DNA of 64,000 bases from Rotaria sp. Silwood1 (lineage: Eukaryota > Rotifera > Eurotatoria > Philodinida > Philodinidae): NCBI GenBank assembly GCA_905250075.1, contig CAJNOP010000002.1, positions 2,795,867 to 2,859,866 on the forward strand, read 5' to 3'. The translations under genes and the position numbers were made by a program. The notes below the pieces were generated by a model. The model did no database searches and was not told the origin of the DNA. It was given only the letters and a program-made list of their open reading frames with translations. Shown here piece by piece: positions 15,596-26,635 of this stretch; position 1 is the stretch's first letter; each line of letters opens with the position of its first letter.

Positions 15596-17643
15596 TCAAA
15601 CTATTAAAGCATCAGTAATTAATGCATAATAAAGTTCATCATAAGAAATAACTCCATCTTGATTTTTATCTATTTCAGATATAACATGATAGAATTCTTC
15701 TTCATCAAGATGAATATCAAATTTTTTAAGTAATTGTTTAAATTCAATTTGAGATAAATATCCTTGACGACTTTTATCAATTATTTTAAACACTCGGTAG
15801 ATATTTCCATAATTATGTATGCACTAAATCAAAACAAATAGAATGAAAAGAAAACAATAGTCAAATCTATATTCTTTTGTTTTTAATTTACTTACTTGAG
15901 AACGAATTCGATTAAGAATACAATTGATTGTAACTGGTAAACATGTCCACGATTGCTTAAAGAATGTAAACATTTCAAAAACAACATATATCTTTCATTT
16001 TTGTTTTTTTATTCTCTTACTTTTGATTGAATAACATATGTTGAACGAGAAAAAACATTTTGATTAAGATTTTTTAATGATGATTGATTAGAAAAATGTT
16101 GCATGAAATCAAAATAATTGAATTGTCCATTAGCTTTTGTTGAAAATAATAAAGCAAGTTCACATTGTTGATTATCACTCAAAGGAAAACAATATTTTTT
16201 CATTAAAGCCTATGCAAAAAAAAAACTGTTAGTACAATTCTTGCAGAATTATCGTATGAAACATTCATGGCGCTACTGGTATTGAAAAAGAGAGCATTAA
16301 TCCATATATGTTTCAGTTTATGAATTCCTACCTACTGTTAATGCATGTCAATGATGAAAGATATCTATTGCAATATACATATTTCAGTAAGTATCAGAGA
16401 TGAAATCAGTCTGAGTAGAACAGAACAATTGGTCTGAAATCTAAAAGGATACTGGACTGATGAGTTGTCATCCTATGTCATATGTGGCAGTGACATTTGG
16501 CATATTCAACTTTTAGCAAAGTTTCATTATATATTCTCTATGAGATACTAAGACCAAAAATACTAATGAGACATCGAATAACAATCAGTCTTCCGGTTTA
16601 TCGGTAACCGCTAATCTATCGGAAGACTGCCCTGTAGACAATATTGGTTCTATCTCTGGTGAGCATGAAAGAAAAGTAAAGGACAACTACCATACTAATC
16701 CTGTAATGGATTTTGATCTCATGATAATGTCTGTGATAGTTCCTTAATAGTGTCGATCACATCTGTGATGAGCTATTGTTCAGGTATGCGTCATGTCTAT
16801 GAGTAGAGAGTGAGTCCAAATTTCTACCTCTATCCTTCAACATTTCTTTTAGATCATATTTCACTAAAGAATGAAAATAAACAGATGAATGCATTTGTAA
16901 AATATATACCATGGCTTGATCAATCGTAATAAATAGTCGACCATATCGATCGAGAGAACTATATGAAAGAAAATTTTTTTTTTCTTTTTGTTAAAAATAA
17001 CGGAATGATGCATTTACTTACAAAAATTCATCTTTTAAATTTTGCCAATATTTTTTAACTGTATGAACAATACGTGTTGAATAATTTAATATTCGACATT
17101 GATTTGATGACAAGAAATTATCTTTTGAGCAATCGATTGAGTCTATAAAATAAAATATAATAATATTATTTCTTATTAATAAGATAAATTTTACTTTGAT
17201 TATTTTCTAATGGACATAAAACAAAATTTTGAAGAAATGTTTCATAAGAAATACCTTTAGTAGATGGTTGACATGAATTCCATAAAGATTCAAGACAAGA
17301 ATTATTAATTAAAATGCCTGAACTAGATTATATAAAAAGATACTAGAGCATTATGTTTCTTTTTTGATATTTCAACTGAATACCTTCGTAAAATATGTTC
17401 AAATGTTTGTTTATCGATAAATTTATCTTTTTTACAATATTGATGAATAACAGACATATTATTAATAAAATATTTTTGTAAATAAGGTTTAATTTCATCA
17501 AGATATAATAGTTTTTTCTTTGAATATATATTTGAAACTGATTTCCAATTACGTAAATTATTAGAAAACGTACAAAATTCATTGGACTGTCGATAGGTAG
17601 GTAATTGGGCATCAAGTATATTATTTTTACCACAAGTTCTCAT
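15596..17643 (-). CDS. EF-hand calcium-binding protein
   Basis: Predicted Ca2+ sensor; target unknown. Seven exons, minus strand: 17384-17643, 17195-17322, 17022-17142, 16910-16958, 16021-16209, 15896-15955, 15596-15823. They join in frame to 344 residues. The start ATG at 17643 is preceded by an in-frame TAA. The last exon carries two canonical EF-hand loops, D-K-S-R-Q-G-Y-L-S-Q-I-E and D-K-N-Q-D-G-V-I-S-Y-D-E, each with Asp at position 1, Gly at 6 and Glu at 12. Upstream are more degenerate helix-loop-helix units, such as S-L-D-R-Y-G-R-L-F-I-T-I-D-Q and A-N-G-Q-F-N-Y-F-D-F. That layout resembles EFCAB6-type multi-EF-hand proteins, but I cannot name an ortholog. Intron 5 (16210-16909) is long and holds a structured repeat. 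Confidence 0.85.
16586..16629. repeat. Perfect inverted repeat (stem-loop) in EF-hand gene intron 5
   Basis: CAGTCTTCCG at 16586-16595 and CGGAAGACTG at 16620-16629 are exact 10-bp reverse complements. The 24-bp loop contains a second small palindrome, CGGTAACCG (16602-16610). The surroundings are less AT-rich than the rest of the intron. Confidence 0.7.
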
Positions 17644-17979
17644 TGTATTCTGATTTTTTTATAATGTTGTGATGATGAATATTCGACACATGAAAATTTT
17701 TCATATAAAAAACGACTTAGCAACTGATAAAAGCTTTTATAGTTTTCTAATTAAACAAAACTACATGTAAACTCGTTTTTATTTGTTATTATGTAAATAG
17801 ATTTTTATTGGTTATGTTGTCAATTAAAAATCAACATTGACTCTATTTTCAGATTTATTTATTATGTTTGATTAAAGACCGATAAAAGCAAATTAGGTTT
17901 TTTTTTGTATTTCCAGCCAAAAAGAAAAAAGAAAAAAAGTAGAAGAATTCGTATTTGTTTTTCTTCTTTCGTTTCATTT
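17644..17979. other. Spacer between acetyltransferase and EF-hand genes
   Basis: Both flanking genes run on the minus strand. The 336 bp hold the 3' end of the acetyltransferase transcript and the upstream region of the EF-hand gene. Nothing else seen. Confidence 0.4.
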
Positions 17980-18687
17980 CTAAAGCTGAACAGGTACACG
18001 ACCACAATTTTCTATGCTCTGTTTATTGTCTGATTGCTTTATATCAACAGCATCGGGATCTCGACATAGACTAGTAACATTTTTTACATTATCTATATTA
18101 AGTATTAATGTATATGCATGATTTGTTGCATGATGTGGTTCAGGATCAAGATATTTAGGTAAATATCCATAGCATCGCCAACCACATTTTTCATAGAATT
18201 CAAGTGCAATTGTATTTAATGTATTGACATGTAAAGTTATATATTTAATACCATTTTTTTGTTCATCTAGTGCACGATGAACGATTTGTTGTAAAAGACT
18301 TGTACCTAAACCTTGTCGACGATTTTCTTTTCGTGTTGCCATATAGCATATATAAAGATTATCGAATGAATTTTTTTGTCTTGTTAATATTGTCATTGCA
18401 CTTATATTAGCTGTAACCGATGTTGCATTTAGTGGAACAAATGCATATGCAATACCATAATTGTGCATACAATTCATAACTGCATACCAAAATCTAGCAT
18501 TTGGCATTTCAAATAGATCACGTAATGTTTGTTCAAAGAAAAACCATCGTTGATAACTATCATACATGATAGAATTATTGGATAATAAATTCAATTCAAA
18601 TAAACGATAGGCATTTTTATAATCATTACCAATACGAATAAATTTAATATTTGTTGCTCGATCATATAATTGAGATTTTGATGACAT
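17980..18687 (-). CDS. GNAT-family N-acetyltransferase (NAA60-like)
   Basis: Predicted acetyl-CoA-dependent N-acetyltransferase. A single open exon of 235 residues. The acetyl-CoA pyrophosphate-binding loop R-R-Q-G-L-G lies at 123-128 behind a beta-strand (L-Y-I-C-Y-M-A-T). It is followed by the strand and helix I-T-L-H-V-N-T-L-N-T-I-A-L-E-F-Y-E-K-C-G-W (150-170) typical of motif B. The end of the fold, Y-G-Y-L-P-K-Y-L...H-A-Y-T-L-I-L, resembles Naa60 (NatF), which acetylates membrane-protein N-termini at the Golgi. The N-terminal half (1-100) is not recognisable. The polar C-terminal tail has no membrane helix, unlike a typical Naa60 amphipathic tail. The ATG is preceded by a perfect acceptor (AAATTAG then AATG), so it may be spliced to the upstream small gene or trans-spliced; see findings. 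Confidence 0.75.
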   Translation of the reverse strand: MSSKSQLYDRATNIKFIRIGNDYKNAYRLFELNLLSNNSIMYDSYQRWFFFEQTLRDLFEMPNARFWYAVMNCMHNYGIAYAFVPLNATSVTANISAMTILTRQKNSFDNLYICYMATRKENRRQGLGTSLLQQIVHRALDEQKNGIKYITLHVNTLNTIALEFYEKCGWRCYGYLPKYLDPEPHHATNHAYTLILNIDNVKNVTSLCRDPDAVDIKQSDNKQSIENCGRVPVQL

Positions 18688-18743
18688 TCTAATTTGATAT
18701 ATTAATATTAGAGACGAAAGAAATAAAATTACATTTTATTTTC

Positions 18744-18965
18744 TTACTTGAGTGTACGAGGACAACATAAGTGTTCTGTACTACATTTACCTTTTTTGTC
18801 ATAACATGATTGACCTGGTGTAGAACATCTTGCTGAAAATGTAAAAGTAGATACATTAAATATTGAAAAAGCTGGTCGACCATTTAAACAATAAACAGAA
18901 TAATCAGATTTACAAGGTGAAATAATGATCAACAATAATAACGGAAACAAAATTGATAGAAACAT
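18744..18965 (-). CDS. Small secreted cysteine-rich protein
   Basis: 73 residues if the TAA at 18744-18746 is used. Residues 1-20 are a strong signal peptide (M-F-L-S-I-L-F-P-L-L-L-L-I-I-I-S-P-C). The mature part has about six further cysteines ending C-S-T-P-G-Q-S-C...C-S-T-E-H-L-C-C-P-R, the look of a small disulfide-stabilised extracellular protein. I do not recognise the family. The last codons overlap a strong donor site: the frame reads C-T-C-A-A then GTAAGA, so the TAA lies inside a potential intron. If that intron (18689-18747, 59 bp) is removed, the frame continues into the acetyltransferase. Function unknown. Confidence 0.6.
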   Translation of the reverse strand: MFLSILFPLLLLIIISPCKSDYSVYCLNGRPAFSIFNVSTFTFSARCSTPGQSCYDKKGKCSTEHLCCPRTLK

Positions 18966-19424
18966 TGCTTTTTTTTATCCTATGAATTATTTTACTTGTT
19001 TTATGTTGTAAAAGAGTGAAGAAATTTGATCTGCGAACATACAATTACTACAAACAGTAAAGTTTCAGTCGGTACCTTTTTCAGATAAAAATGATAGCTA
19101 AAAATAACTCATTTAATGAGTTTCATTGTATTGCTACTTTGAAATTCTACTAAAAAGTCTGTTCTACTAAAGTAGATTTCGAAATTAATTTTTATTATTC
19201 GTTTATGATAGTTTCGTAAAAATGGTACATAGTGATCATTCTATTGGTTTACAAATATGTTTTCTTTTTTCTTATTCATACATCTTATATTAGGAGACAT
19301 GGAAAGACGAAGAATGACTAAAATACATTTTGTTTTCTTTCTCTGATTGTTTACATCGTTCTATCATTCGTTATTTTCTCGATACATAGTGCATGAAAAA
19401 AGAATAATTTTATACATTGAAATC
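18966..19424. other. Divergent upstream region of the secreted-protein and homeobox genes
   Basis: 459 bp between divergent start codons. It holds both promoters by position. No TATA box or motif is convincing. Confidence 0.35.
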
Positions 19425-20489
19425 ATGGATCAAGTCGATAGCAAATCGAGTACAGATATTCAACAGCATACATTATGTGAAATGATCGAACAACACATAA
19501 GTAATGATTTATCATTTCAATATTCAGCTAATTGTAAGAATCTAAATAAAAATTATTACTTTATTTTATTTCTAAAATTTAATAGATTCAGATCGATTTA
19601 TTCAACAAAATTGTAATGAAGATATTTCTATGATACAATCATCAAATATAGAACATGAACAAAATGAAAATGAACAACTATCAATGCCTATGATATATAA
19701 AAAACGTATACGAACAAAATTTAGTCAAGAACAGGTATAAAAGGAAAACACTTGAAAATTTTCCTTTTTATTTACTTTAAAATTTAAAAATAAAATTAGT
19801 TAAACCTACTCGAATCTACTTTTCAACAACATCGTTATCCAACTGTTGATATTGTTGATGATCTTGTTGAACAACTTAAGCTACCTACACAAAAAATAAC
19901 GGTTTATATAAAATAAATGAATATTTTATATTCTTTTTTTTTCTTTTTGTTTAGATTTGGTTTCAAAATCGTCGAGCTCGTTTAAAAAAAAGTCAACAAA
20001 AATTTGATGATCAATATTCTTTTGATAAAGATAATCAACAACAATACGATAGTGGAATTCATTTGGTATAACAAATCAACTAATTGAATATTTTAAAACT
20101 AGTTTTTCTTCAGGATGATGATGTCTCGCATGAGTCTTCAATAAGTCCTCCAGCTAATTCATTACTCCAATTGCCACCACCACCACCACCACCATTTATC
20201 ACTCCACATCCATCGTATTATTTGCCTCATTCTCATCATTCGTTTTATAATTCAATGTGGTCAAATTTTCGGTAATAAAAATTTAAAGTACAAAAAAGAA
20301 TAATAATTTTTTTTCTATTCTTTTTTTAGTTATCCTTTTCCAACAAGTTCCTTTCCACCGGCAACGCTTGATGCTACTAGTATACCATATAACCTAATGA
20401 ATTATAATACGTCTGAAATATCTTCACCATTTGTTTTTCAAAATATGAGCAATTATCAACATCACAGAGAATTTAACGACCAACTATAA
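19425..20489 (+). CDS. Homeobox transcription factor, Q50 paired-class-like
   Basis: Six exons: 19425-19533, 19586-19734, 19800-19901, 19955-20065, 20114-20271, 20330-20489; 262 residues. A full 60-residue homeodomain spans 75-134, with Arg5, Leu16, Phe20, Trp48, Phe49, Gln50, Asn51 and Arg53 in place. Helix 3 reads K-I-T-I-W-F-Q-N-R-R-A-R-L-K-K. An intron falls exactly between homeodomain positions 46 and 47, a placement typical of paired-class genes; another falls at 12/13. Helix 2 context Y-P-x-x-D-I-x-x-x-L-x-x-x-L-x-L recalls HESX/ANF-type homeodomains, a weak subfamily hint. No paired domain is present. The C-terminal half has a poly-Pro run (seven Pro, about 176-182) and Ser/Thr/Tyr-rich sequence. 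AATAAA follows the stop at 20492. Nuclear regulator; targets unknown. Confidence 0.88.
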
Positions 20490-22709
20490 ATAATAAATTA
20501 TTAACTTATTCTTTTTCTTCTATCATTGTTTTCTTTATCATGTCTGTAATCTTTTTCTTTTTTTGGTATTGTTCAAAACTTCCACTTGAATATAAATTTT
20601 CTTTTCGGTTGATTTAGTAATCATAAGAGGAAGTATATTTATTTATTAAGAATAAAAATAAAAATTTAATTATAAACGAACATTTTTTAAAAATAATGAA
20701 TACAGCTAAGCAAATGAAAATACTCTTATGTGGCTTTTAATTCTTTTGAATTAACGTGGATATTAGTTTGCCTAAATTTCTCGACAACTTTTTTTGATAT
20801 AAAAACAAATTTTACTTTAAAATTTTTAAATAATAAGAAAGTAAATATACTTCAAGTTATAATACGATCTTTATATTATTTGATCTTAACATTATTTCAT
20901 TAATAGGAAAACAGAAATATGATCGATGATGTCCTCTCGTGATGTGATGAGATTCTAATTAAGGCAACAAAAAGAAAAATATCATCGTGTTCCAAGTAGA
21001 ACTAAACAATAAGGAAAATGAAACAATACGGTATTTAGTATTTATATCGATATGAAAGAAAATGATAATGAGAAAATTCCAGAGACTTAAAAATGTCCAC
21101 AATAATTTTTCCATAATTAATCAATCTTGTGATGGAAAAATGTCCAGAGAGACAAAGTACATCCGATAGCTGTTATAGTTTCAGTCTACTAGGAAATTTT
21201 AATCATGTAGATTTCATTCGAAAGCAATGAGTCTATTTAAGCAGGATTTAGAATAAAAAAGTTCTTAAATTATTTTTTTTTTCTTTTCGTTAATGAATGA
21301 AAATATGCGGTTATAATTAATAAATGATATTCTATTTGTGTTTTTATTTATATATAATTTTACAAGAAAATTTGCGTAGAATAAAGTAAATACTCTTACA
21401 ATAATCTTTTAAGTTTTGATAAAAATTATAAATATTGAAAGTTTAAATTTTTTCCGATTCTTAATTCTATTTAAAGCATCTGATTAATCGCCTAAATACT
21501 TGAGTTTGCAATCACAGACCCTGTTCATTTATGGAATAAATCTATAAAAAAAATGTTATTATTCGATTTTTCATGCTTCAATAATATCTAATTAGTATAT
21601 ACTAAAAGAATTTCTATTAGATCAAGTAATAATTTGATTATTTGACTCGTTTGTTTATAGTATGGCATGAGATTAATGAATCTTCTATTTTGTATGTGTT
21701 GAATTAAATTTCATTCTATATATTTTAATAAAATGATTCTTAATATAATGATATAGATTTATCATTAGTGAAAGATATATTCAGTGCTAAAATACAATAT
21801 ATACGCTCATCTCTTGATAATAGGTATGGAGAATTCCTTATTCGTCATTTATGTTAATTATCATCGGAGATAGTATTTTTTCATTAATCTACCATCTATA
21901 TGGAAACGAATCATTTGGTAACCGAACTTCCGTATCAAAGAATAATAAAATTTTTTAATCGACTTAAGTGTGTTCCCTAATATCAAAGTCTTAATTGACT
22001 TTTTTTTTTTTTATATCTAATATTTTCTGTCGACTCTCATATCGAGACTCTTTCGTCCGAAGAATCTTTATTTATATCATTCGATTGAATAATTAACATA
22101 TGGTATAAATATTCGAAAACTAGCATTCAAAAAATAAGAATATCTATTTCATTTTATTGATTTTGTCCGTATTCAACTGTATATTTTAATCTGGTATTTT
22201 CATTTCCTATTCAATGAATATAACATTGAGCTTTCATGATCTTCTGATCATTTAGCATTCATAATTCCTAACGGTTTCATTTAAATCTATATTCAAGTTG
22301 ATGGATTATAGTATTCTCTCGATTTTGTATCGATCTCTGATGCAAGTGTTGGAAACGTGATGAAAAACAAAATTTAAGATACAATCCTGTTCTTTTTTTA
22401 TCATCAATTATTGATGACATGTATGTGCAATTTTTCCTACTGAGTAGACACATTGAGTTAGTCCCCACTGGTTCCACTCTTAGCCCCACTTTGATTGGGA
22501 ATCCTATGATGTTTATTAGAGATTACGAACGAAACCCATTTCACTTTGGGGACCGAGCCAATACTCAGTCGACTTCAGATTTTATCTTATTTGTTGGTTT
22601 GTTATGCGATCAAAAGGAATAACATTAAGGAAAAAGAAATAGAGATAGTGGACGAAAAAAAAACAATAGAAACTAAAAGAAAAAAAGAAATCCTGTATTT
22701 TGTCTAGTT
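20490..22709. other. Intergenic region between homeobox gene and GPCR
   Basis: The flanking genes are convergent. AT-rich with no convincing gene. A patch at about 22440-22600 is clearly less AT-rich and has a 67-codon plus-strand frame, but I cannot tie it to a protein family; it could be a transposon relic. Confidence 0.4.
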
Positions 22710-24259
22710 TTAAAGTTGACATTCGACTGGCACATCACGTTGAACATTATTATCATTTTTAAGGTTTGTTCGTATTGTTGTTAATTTTGATTCTTTATCA
22801 GCACCTACTATAGCCGGAATACGTTTTAATGTTGTTGTATCAATTCGAGTTCTTTTTTCATGTAAACAATTCGATTTAATAGGTCGTACCAAATAACAAC
22901 CTGACAAGATAAAAAGAAAAGACAGTAACGTATAATAGAATACATCATTAATTAAAAAAAACTAAAGGATCTATTAATGAATATGTTTTTCACATATATA
23001 TTTACTATGGATAGTTACCATATAATAATGGATCTAAAACAGAATTTGATACAGCAAGCATCATAACAATTAAAAGTGAACGTTCATCACGTGATGGTTC
23101 ATCATAAATTGATATATTTCTAGGTGTAGTTAGTGTAGAATTTGTATTTTGATTTAGTAAATTTTCATGATCAATACGAGCATCAGTTATAAGAAGAAAA
23201 AACACGATACAATAATAAGGTGTCCAACAAAGAATAAAGCAAATAACTAAAAAAAAGACATCATTCAACTTTGTTTTCTCGTAAGGAAACCTTTACCTAT
23301 TATAACAGTTAATTTTAATGTTTTTAATTTTGCTCGTGTTATTGTTTTCATATTATGTGTATTGATTTCTTGTTGTTCAACAGATTTTCTAGATGATCTT
23401 CCAGTTCCTTCTCGTTCTCTTTCAAGATGAAAACTTTTCTTTGTACTTGAATTTAATGGATAATTTGATTGATTTACTTCATTACTACGTGTGCTAACAC
23501 TGTGACATTTAACAAATCGAAATGTTCGTCGATCACATCGTCTTTGTAAAACATATAAAATACGAAAATAAGAATAAAAAATAGCTATTAAAGGTGCTAT
23601 ATATGCAAATATAGCAACAGCTATATTATAAGCCAAACGCTTTGTTGGATCGGCTGACAGTATATCACCACACATTTCACGACATAATTCTTCATTTGTT
23701 AATCGCTTAAAAATAATTAACTATTTTCAATAAATAAAGAAAAATATTTCATATAAAAAAATAATTATAAAAATTTAAAATTTACTTGTGGTATACAGGC
23801 TACTGCAGATATTAACCATGAACCAACAACAAATAGCTTATTTCGTATATTTGATTGATATACGGTCAACGGATGTACAATCGATAAATAGCGATCAAGT
23901 GATATACCAATTATTGTACATGATGATACATAGATACCAAGACCCTTAAGTGCAGCAATCATTTTACATATTTCATCATTATGCCAACGACCAACAGTAT
24001 AAGCATAAATTTCACTTGGAATATAAACAATAGTTACAAATAAATCAGCAGCACATAGGTTTAATAAAAGTATATGATCACGAAAACGACGTCGAGAATA
24101 ATGAAATAATTTGAAAAGAACACATAAATTAGCAGTTAAAGCAAGAATAAATAAAAAAACATAGCCAAGTGCTAACCAATGATAGAAGGGTGCATCAGGA
24201 CCTCGTGTTCCTGGTTTAGGACATGTTATTTCTGATAAAGAAGATGTATTATATAACAT
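22710..24259 (-). CDS. Neuropeptide G-protein-coupled receptor, GnRH/AKH/corazonin type
   Basis: Class A receptor in the plasma membrane. Four exons, minus strand: 23786-24259, 23297-23705, 23019-23246, 22710-22900; 433 residues. First in-frame ATG is at 24259; an upstream TTG-initiated extension is not needed. The short N-terminus has an N-glycosylation site (N4-T-S). TM1 has the conserved Asn44, TM2 has L-N-L-C-A-A-D, Cys98 is the extracellular disulfide partner, and D-R-Y sits at 122-124. TM6 is preceded by R-A-K-L-K-T-L-K-L-T and reads F-I-L-C-W-T-P-Y-Y. TM7 is N-S-V-L-D-P-L-L-Y-G, with the DPxxY form usual in GnRH, AKH, corazonin and vasopressin receptors. The third intracellular loop and C-tail are long and Lys/Arg/Ser-rich. 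Ligand inferred from family only. Confidence 0.87.
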
Positions 24260-26380
24260 TATTGAAGTAATATCAAGATAAGAGTTCTTGTCGTGTTCAT
24301 CCAATGAATTTTAAAATTGTAAATAATATTAGTTCTCAATATTAATCTTTTTTTTCTTGTCTATCTTCTTTTCTCTCTCTCTCTCTTTCCCATTTCTCTG
24401 TTTCTGTCGTGTTCTATTTTTTTCCAATTCTCTGGTTTTTTTTTGCCGTCATAAAGTATGAGACATCAACCGACAAGCATTAGAGGTCCGTTTTTGGTAA
24501 TAATGAGGGTGCACAGTGCATATGATCAATCAAAGAAAAAAAAGAGGAAACAGCTTGTGATTCTTTCTGAACAGGAAACAAAATCAATTACGAGTGACAG
24601 CATCTTCTAATAGCCCATTGATATGAAACATATACAGCACAAAAAAAAACAGATTCTCAAGTGATGACAACCATCCAAAGTACCTCTCTATTATTAATAA
24701 TAATAGGTACAAAGAAAGAATCTACATTTGTTTAAAGAAGACAATTTAAGACACTGCTGCCTGTAGTTCAATTAAAACTTCAAGTAACAAAATATTTATA
24801 GAAAAATTATTTTTTTTTTAATTTTAGGATATATCCTATGTATTGAAATTCGCTTTTTCTTATCATCATTATTTTCACTATTGTGACGAATTGATCGTTA
24901 GACATTGAAACATGAATTATTATTTTCTTTGTTCTGTTTTCGTCATTTCACTTGAAAATTACTATATGATTATCTCAATAGATACCACCAATGATGGCAG
25001 TTGTTAGATATGCATATAATGATTCGTCAAAATAGTAACACCAAATACTCTTGAGCAATAAACTCATCATATAAAGAATAATAGAAAATAATTTCGAGAC
25101 AAAACAAAATGAAATATAAAAATATCGATGTATAATATATTATAATGATCTTAGCTGTTAATGTTGAAAGAAACTTTCATTCCCTTTGATGATAAATCAA
25201 ATTAATTTCATAAATATACCGAAAAAAGTACTCGAGAACAATCAAGTTTATAAATAAAGAGAAACTATCTAGCATACATATTTATAAGATAAAATGAACT
25301 GAAAGAAAGTTTTTTTTAAATAAAAAACAAAAAGAAACAAGAATTTTTTCATGCGTTAAATATAATCTCAACATTCTTTTTCTTTTTACTTGAAATAAAT
25401 AATTTAAATAGATATTATCTTTTCTCAGTGACTAGAATATATTCCTATATCTGATGATTAATTATTAAATATTTTTTTTTTACTAAAGAATATTCTTCTT
25501 TTTATGGAATATGTCAGTATATATAAATAAAACAACTTGTAAATTAAAAATAATTATTCATTGTAATGAGTATCATATTGATAATTTCTATTAAGAATTA
25601 TTATGTTAAAGAATTAAATATTATCTGTCTGATTAGCACTTCTATTAAATATGTATACATGTTATAAGAATACAAGAACAAAATTATAGGAGCAACTGTA
25701 TTTAGTAACTTCTTATTAATTTAATTTTGATAAGAAATCAACATCTGATAGAAAATAAAAACTAGGCATGGACTATTCACCTTTTTTTAAAAAAGTAACT
25801 AATTTTTTTTTGCATTTTGATTAAGTTACAATCTTATCTATATATGCATTTTTCAATTCCACATTTATCTTTGTTTTCGAAAATTCCACACATCTTCCGA
25901 GCGATTTTTATAGACTGCAAAATATTACTTTTTAGTATTATATTAATAAAAAGGATCTGTGTAATATAGTTAAGCAAGAAAAACAAATACTTGTAATACT
26001 TGATATTTTTGAAGAACAATATCAATATATAGAAAGACGTACGAGAAAACAAACGACTCTGTCGTGTTAACATTCTTTTTTTCCAAGTAATTAAGAACAT
26101 TCTTAAATCTAGCAAAGCAATGTATAGAATTACTATAAGGCGAAAATATTAGACCGGATATATCTTATGACAGATGCAGATATGTTGCATAGATGCATGA
26201 AAAAATAACAGGCAAAGGCAATCTATTATTACCAGTAAGCGATCAGGTTGTATTGACACTGAATGGAAAAAGAAAAAGAATTCTATTATTTCTTGTTTTT
26301 TAATGTATTTCGTTTATTTTTTCCTTTTTATTTATGACGTTGACAAGTTTAATCGATTAGACAAAATAATTTCATTTTCT
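24260..26380. other. Intergenic region upstream of the GPCR
   Basis: Contains a CT-rich stretch (about 24350-24420, including CTCTCTCTCTCTC) just upstream of the receptor gene, which could be promoter sequence. The remainder is AT-rich with no recognisable gene or RNA. Confidence 0.4.
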
Positions 26381-26635
26381 TTAGTTTTTACTACATTCTT
26401 CCAAACATTTAAAAAAACCAGCATAGTTGGAAACAAAGCCACGCGTTTGAACTTCACTCTCGTTGCTCTCTTCGCCAACTGGTGAAACACATTTGATAAC
26501 ACAATTCAAAGTGGGCAAAATGAAGCGGGGTTCACCTAATTGAACGGAATTGAGTTCAACATCGACAGGTACAGCCAATGATTTATGTACCAACGCAAGA
26601 CAAATTAAAGAAATAATGGCGAAAATAAACTTCAT
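26381..26635 (-). CDS. Small secreted peptide precursor with two CxxxC motifs
   Basis: 84 residues in one exon. Residues 1-21 form a classic signal peptide (K-F-I-F-A-I-I-S-L-I-C-L-A-L-V followed by S-L-A). The mature part has only four cysteines in two C-x-x-x-C pairs (C-V-I-K-C and C-L-E-E-C) about 27 residues apart, which would suit a two-helix disulfide hairpin. A TATATAAA box lies about 80 bp upstream of the ATG (minus strand, near 26711-26718), one of the few clear TATA boxes in the window, consistent with a strongly regulated secreted product. I do not recognise a family. It could be a hormone-like peptide, an antimicrobial or a lineage-specific secreted protein. Confidence 0.7.
   Translation of the reverse strand: MKFIFAIISLICLALVHKSLAVPVDVELNSVQLGEPRFILPTLNCVIKCVSPVGEESNESEVQTRGFVSNYAGFFKCLEECSKN

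Noticed and set aside
22419-22622. 67-codon plus-strand frame in a less AT-rich patch
   Set aside because: No recognised motif, no splice partners and no link to the convergent flanking genes.
24260-24304. TTG-initiated N-terminal extension of the GPCR
   Set aside because: An in-frame ATG at 24259 gives a normal-length extracellular N-terminus, and an in-frame stop lies just upstream of the TTG.
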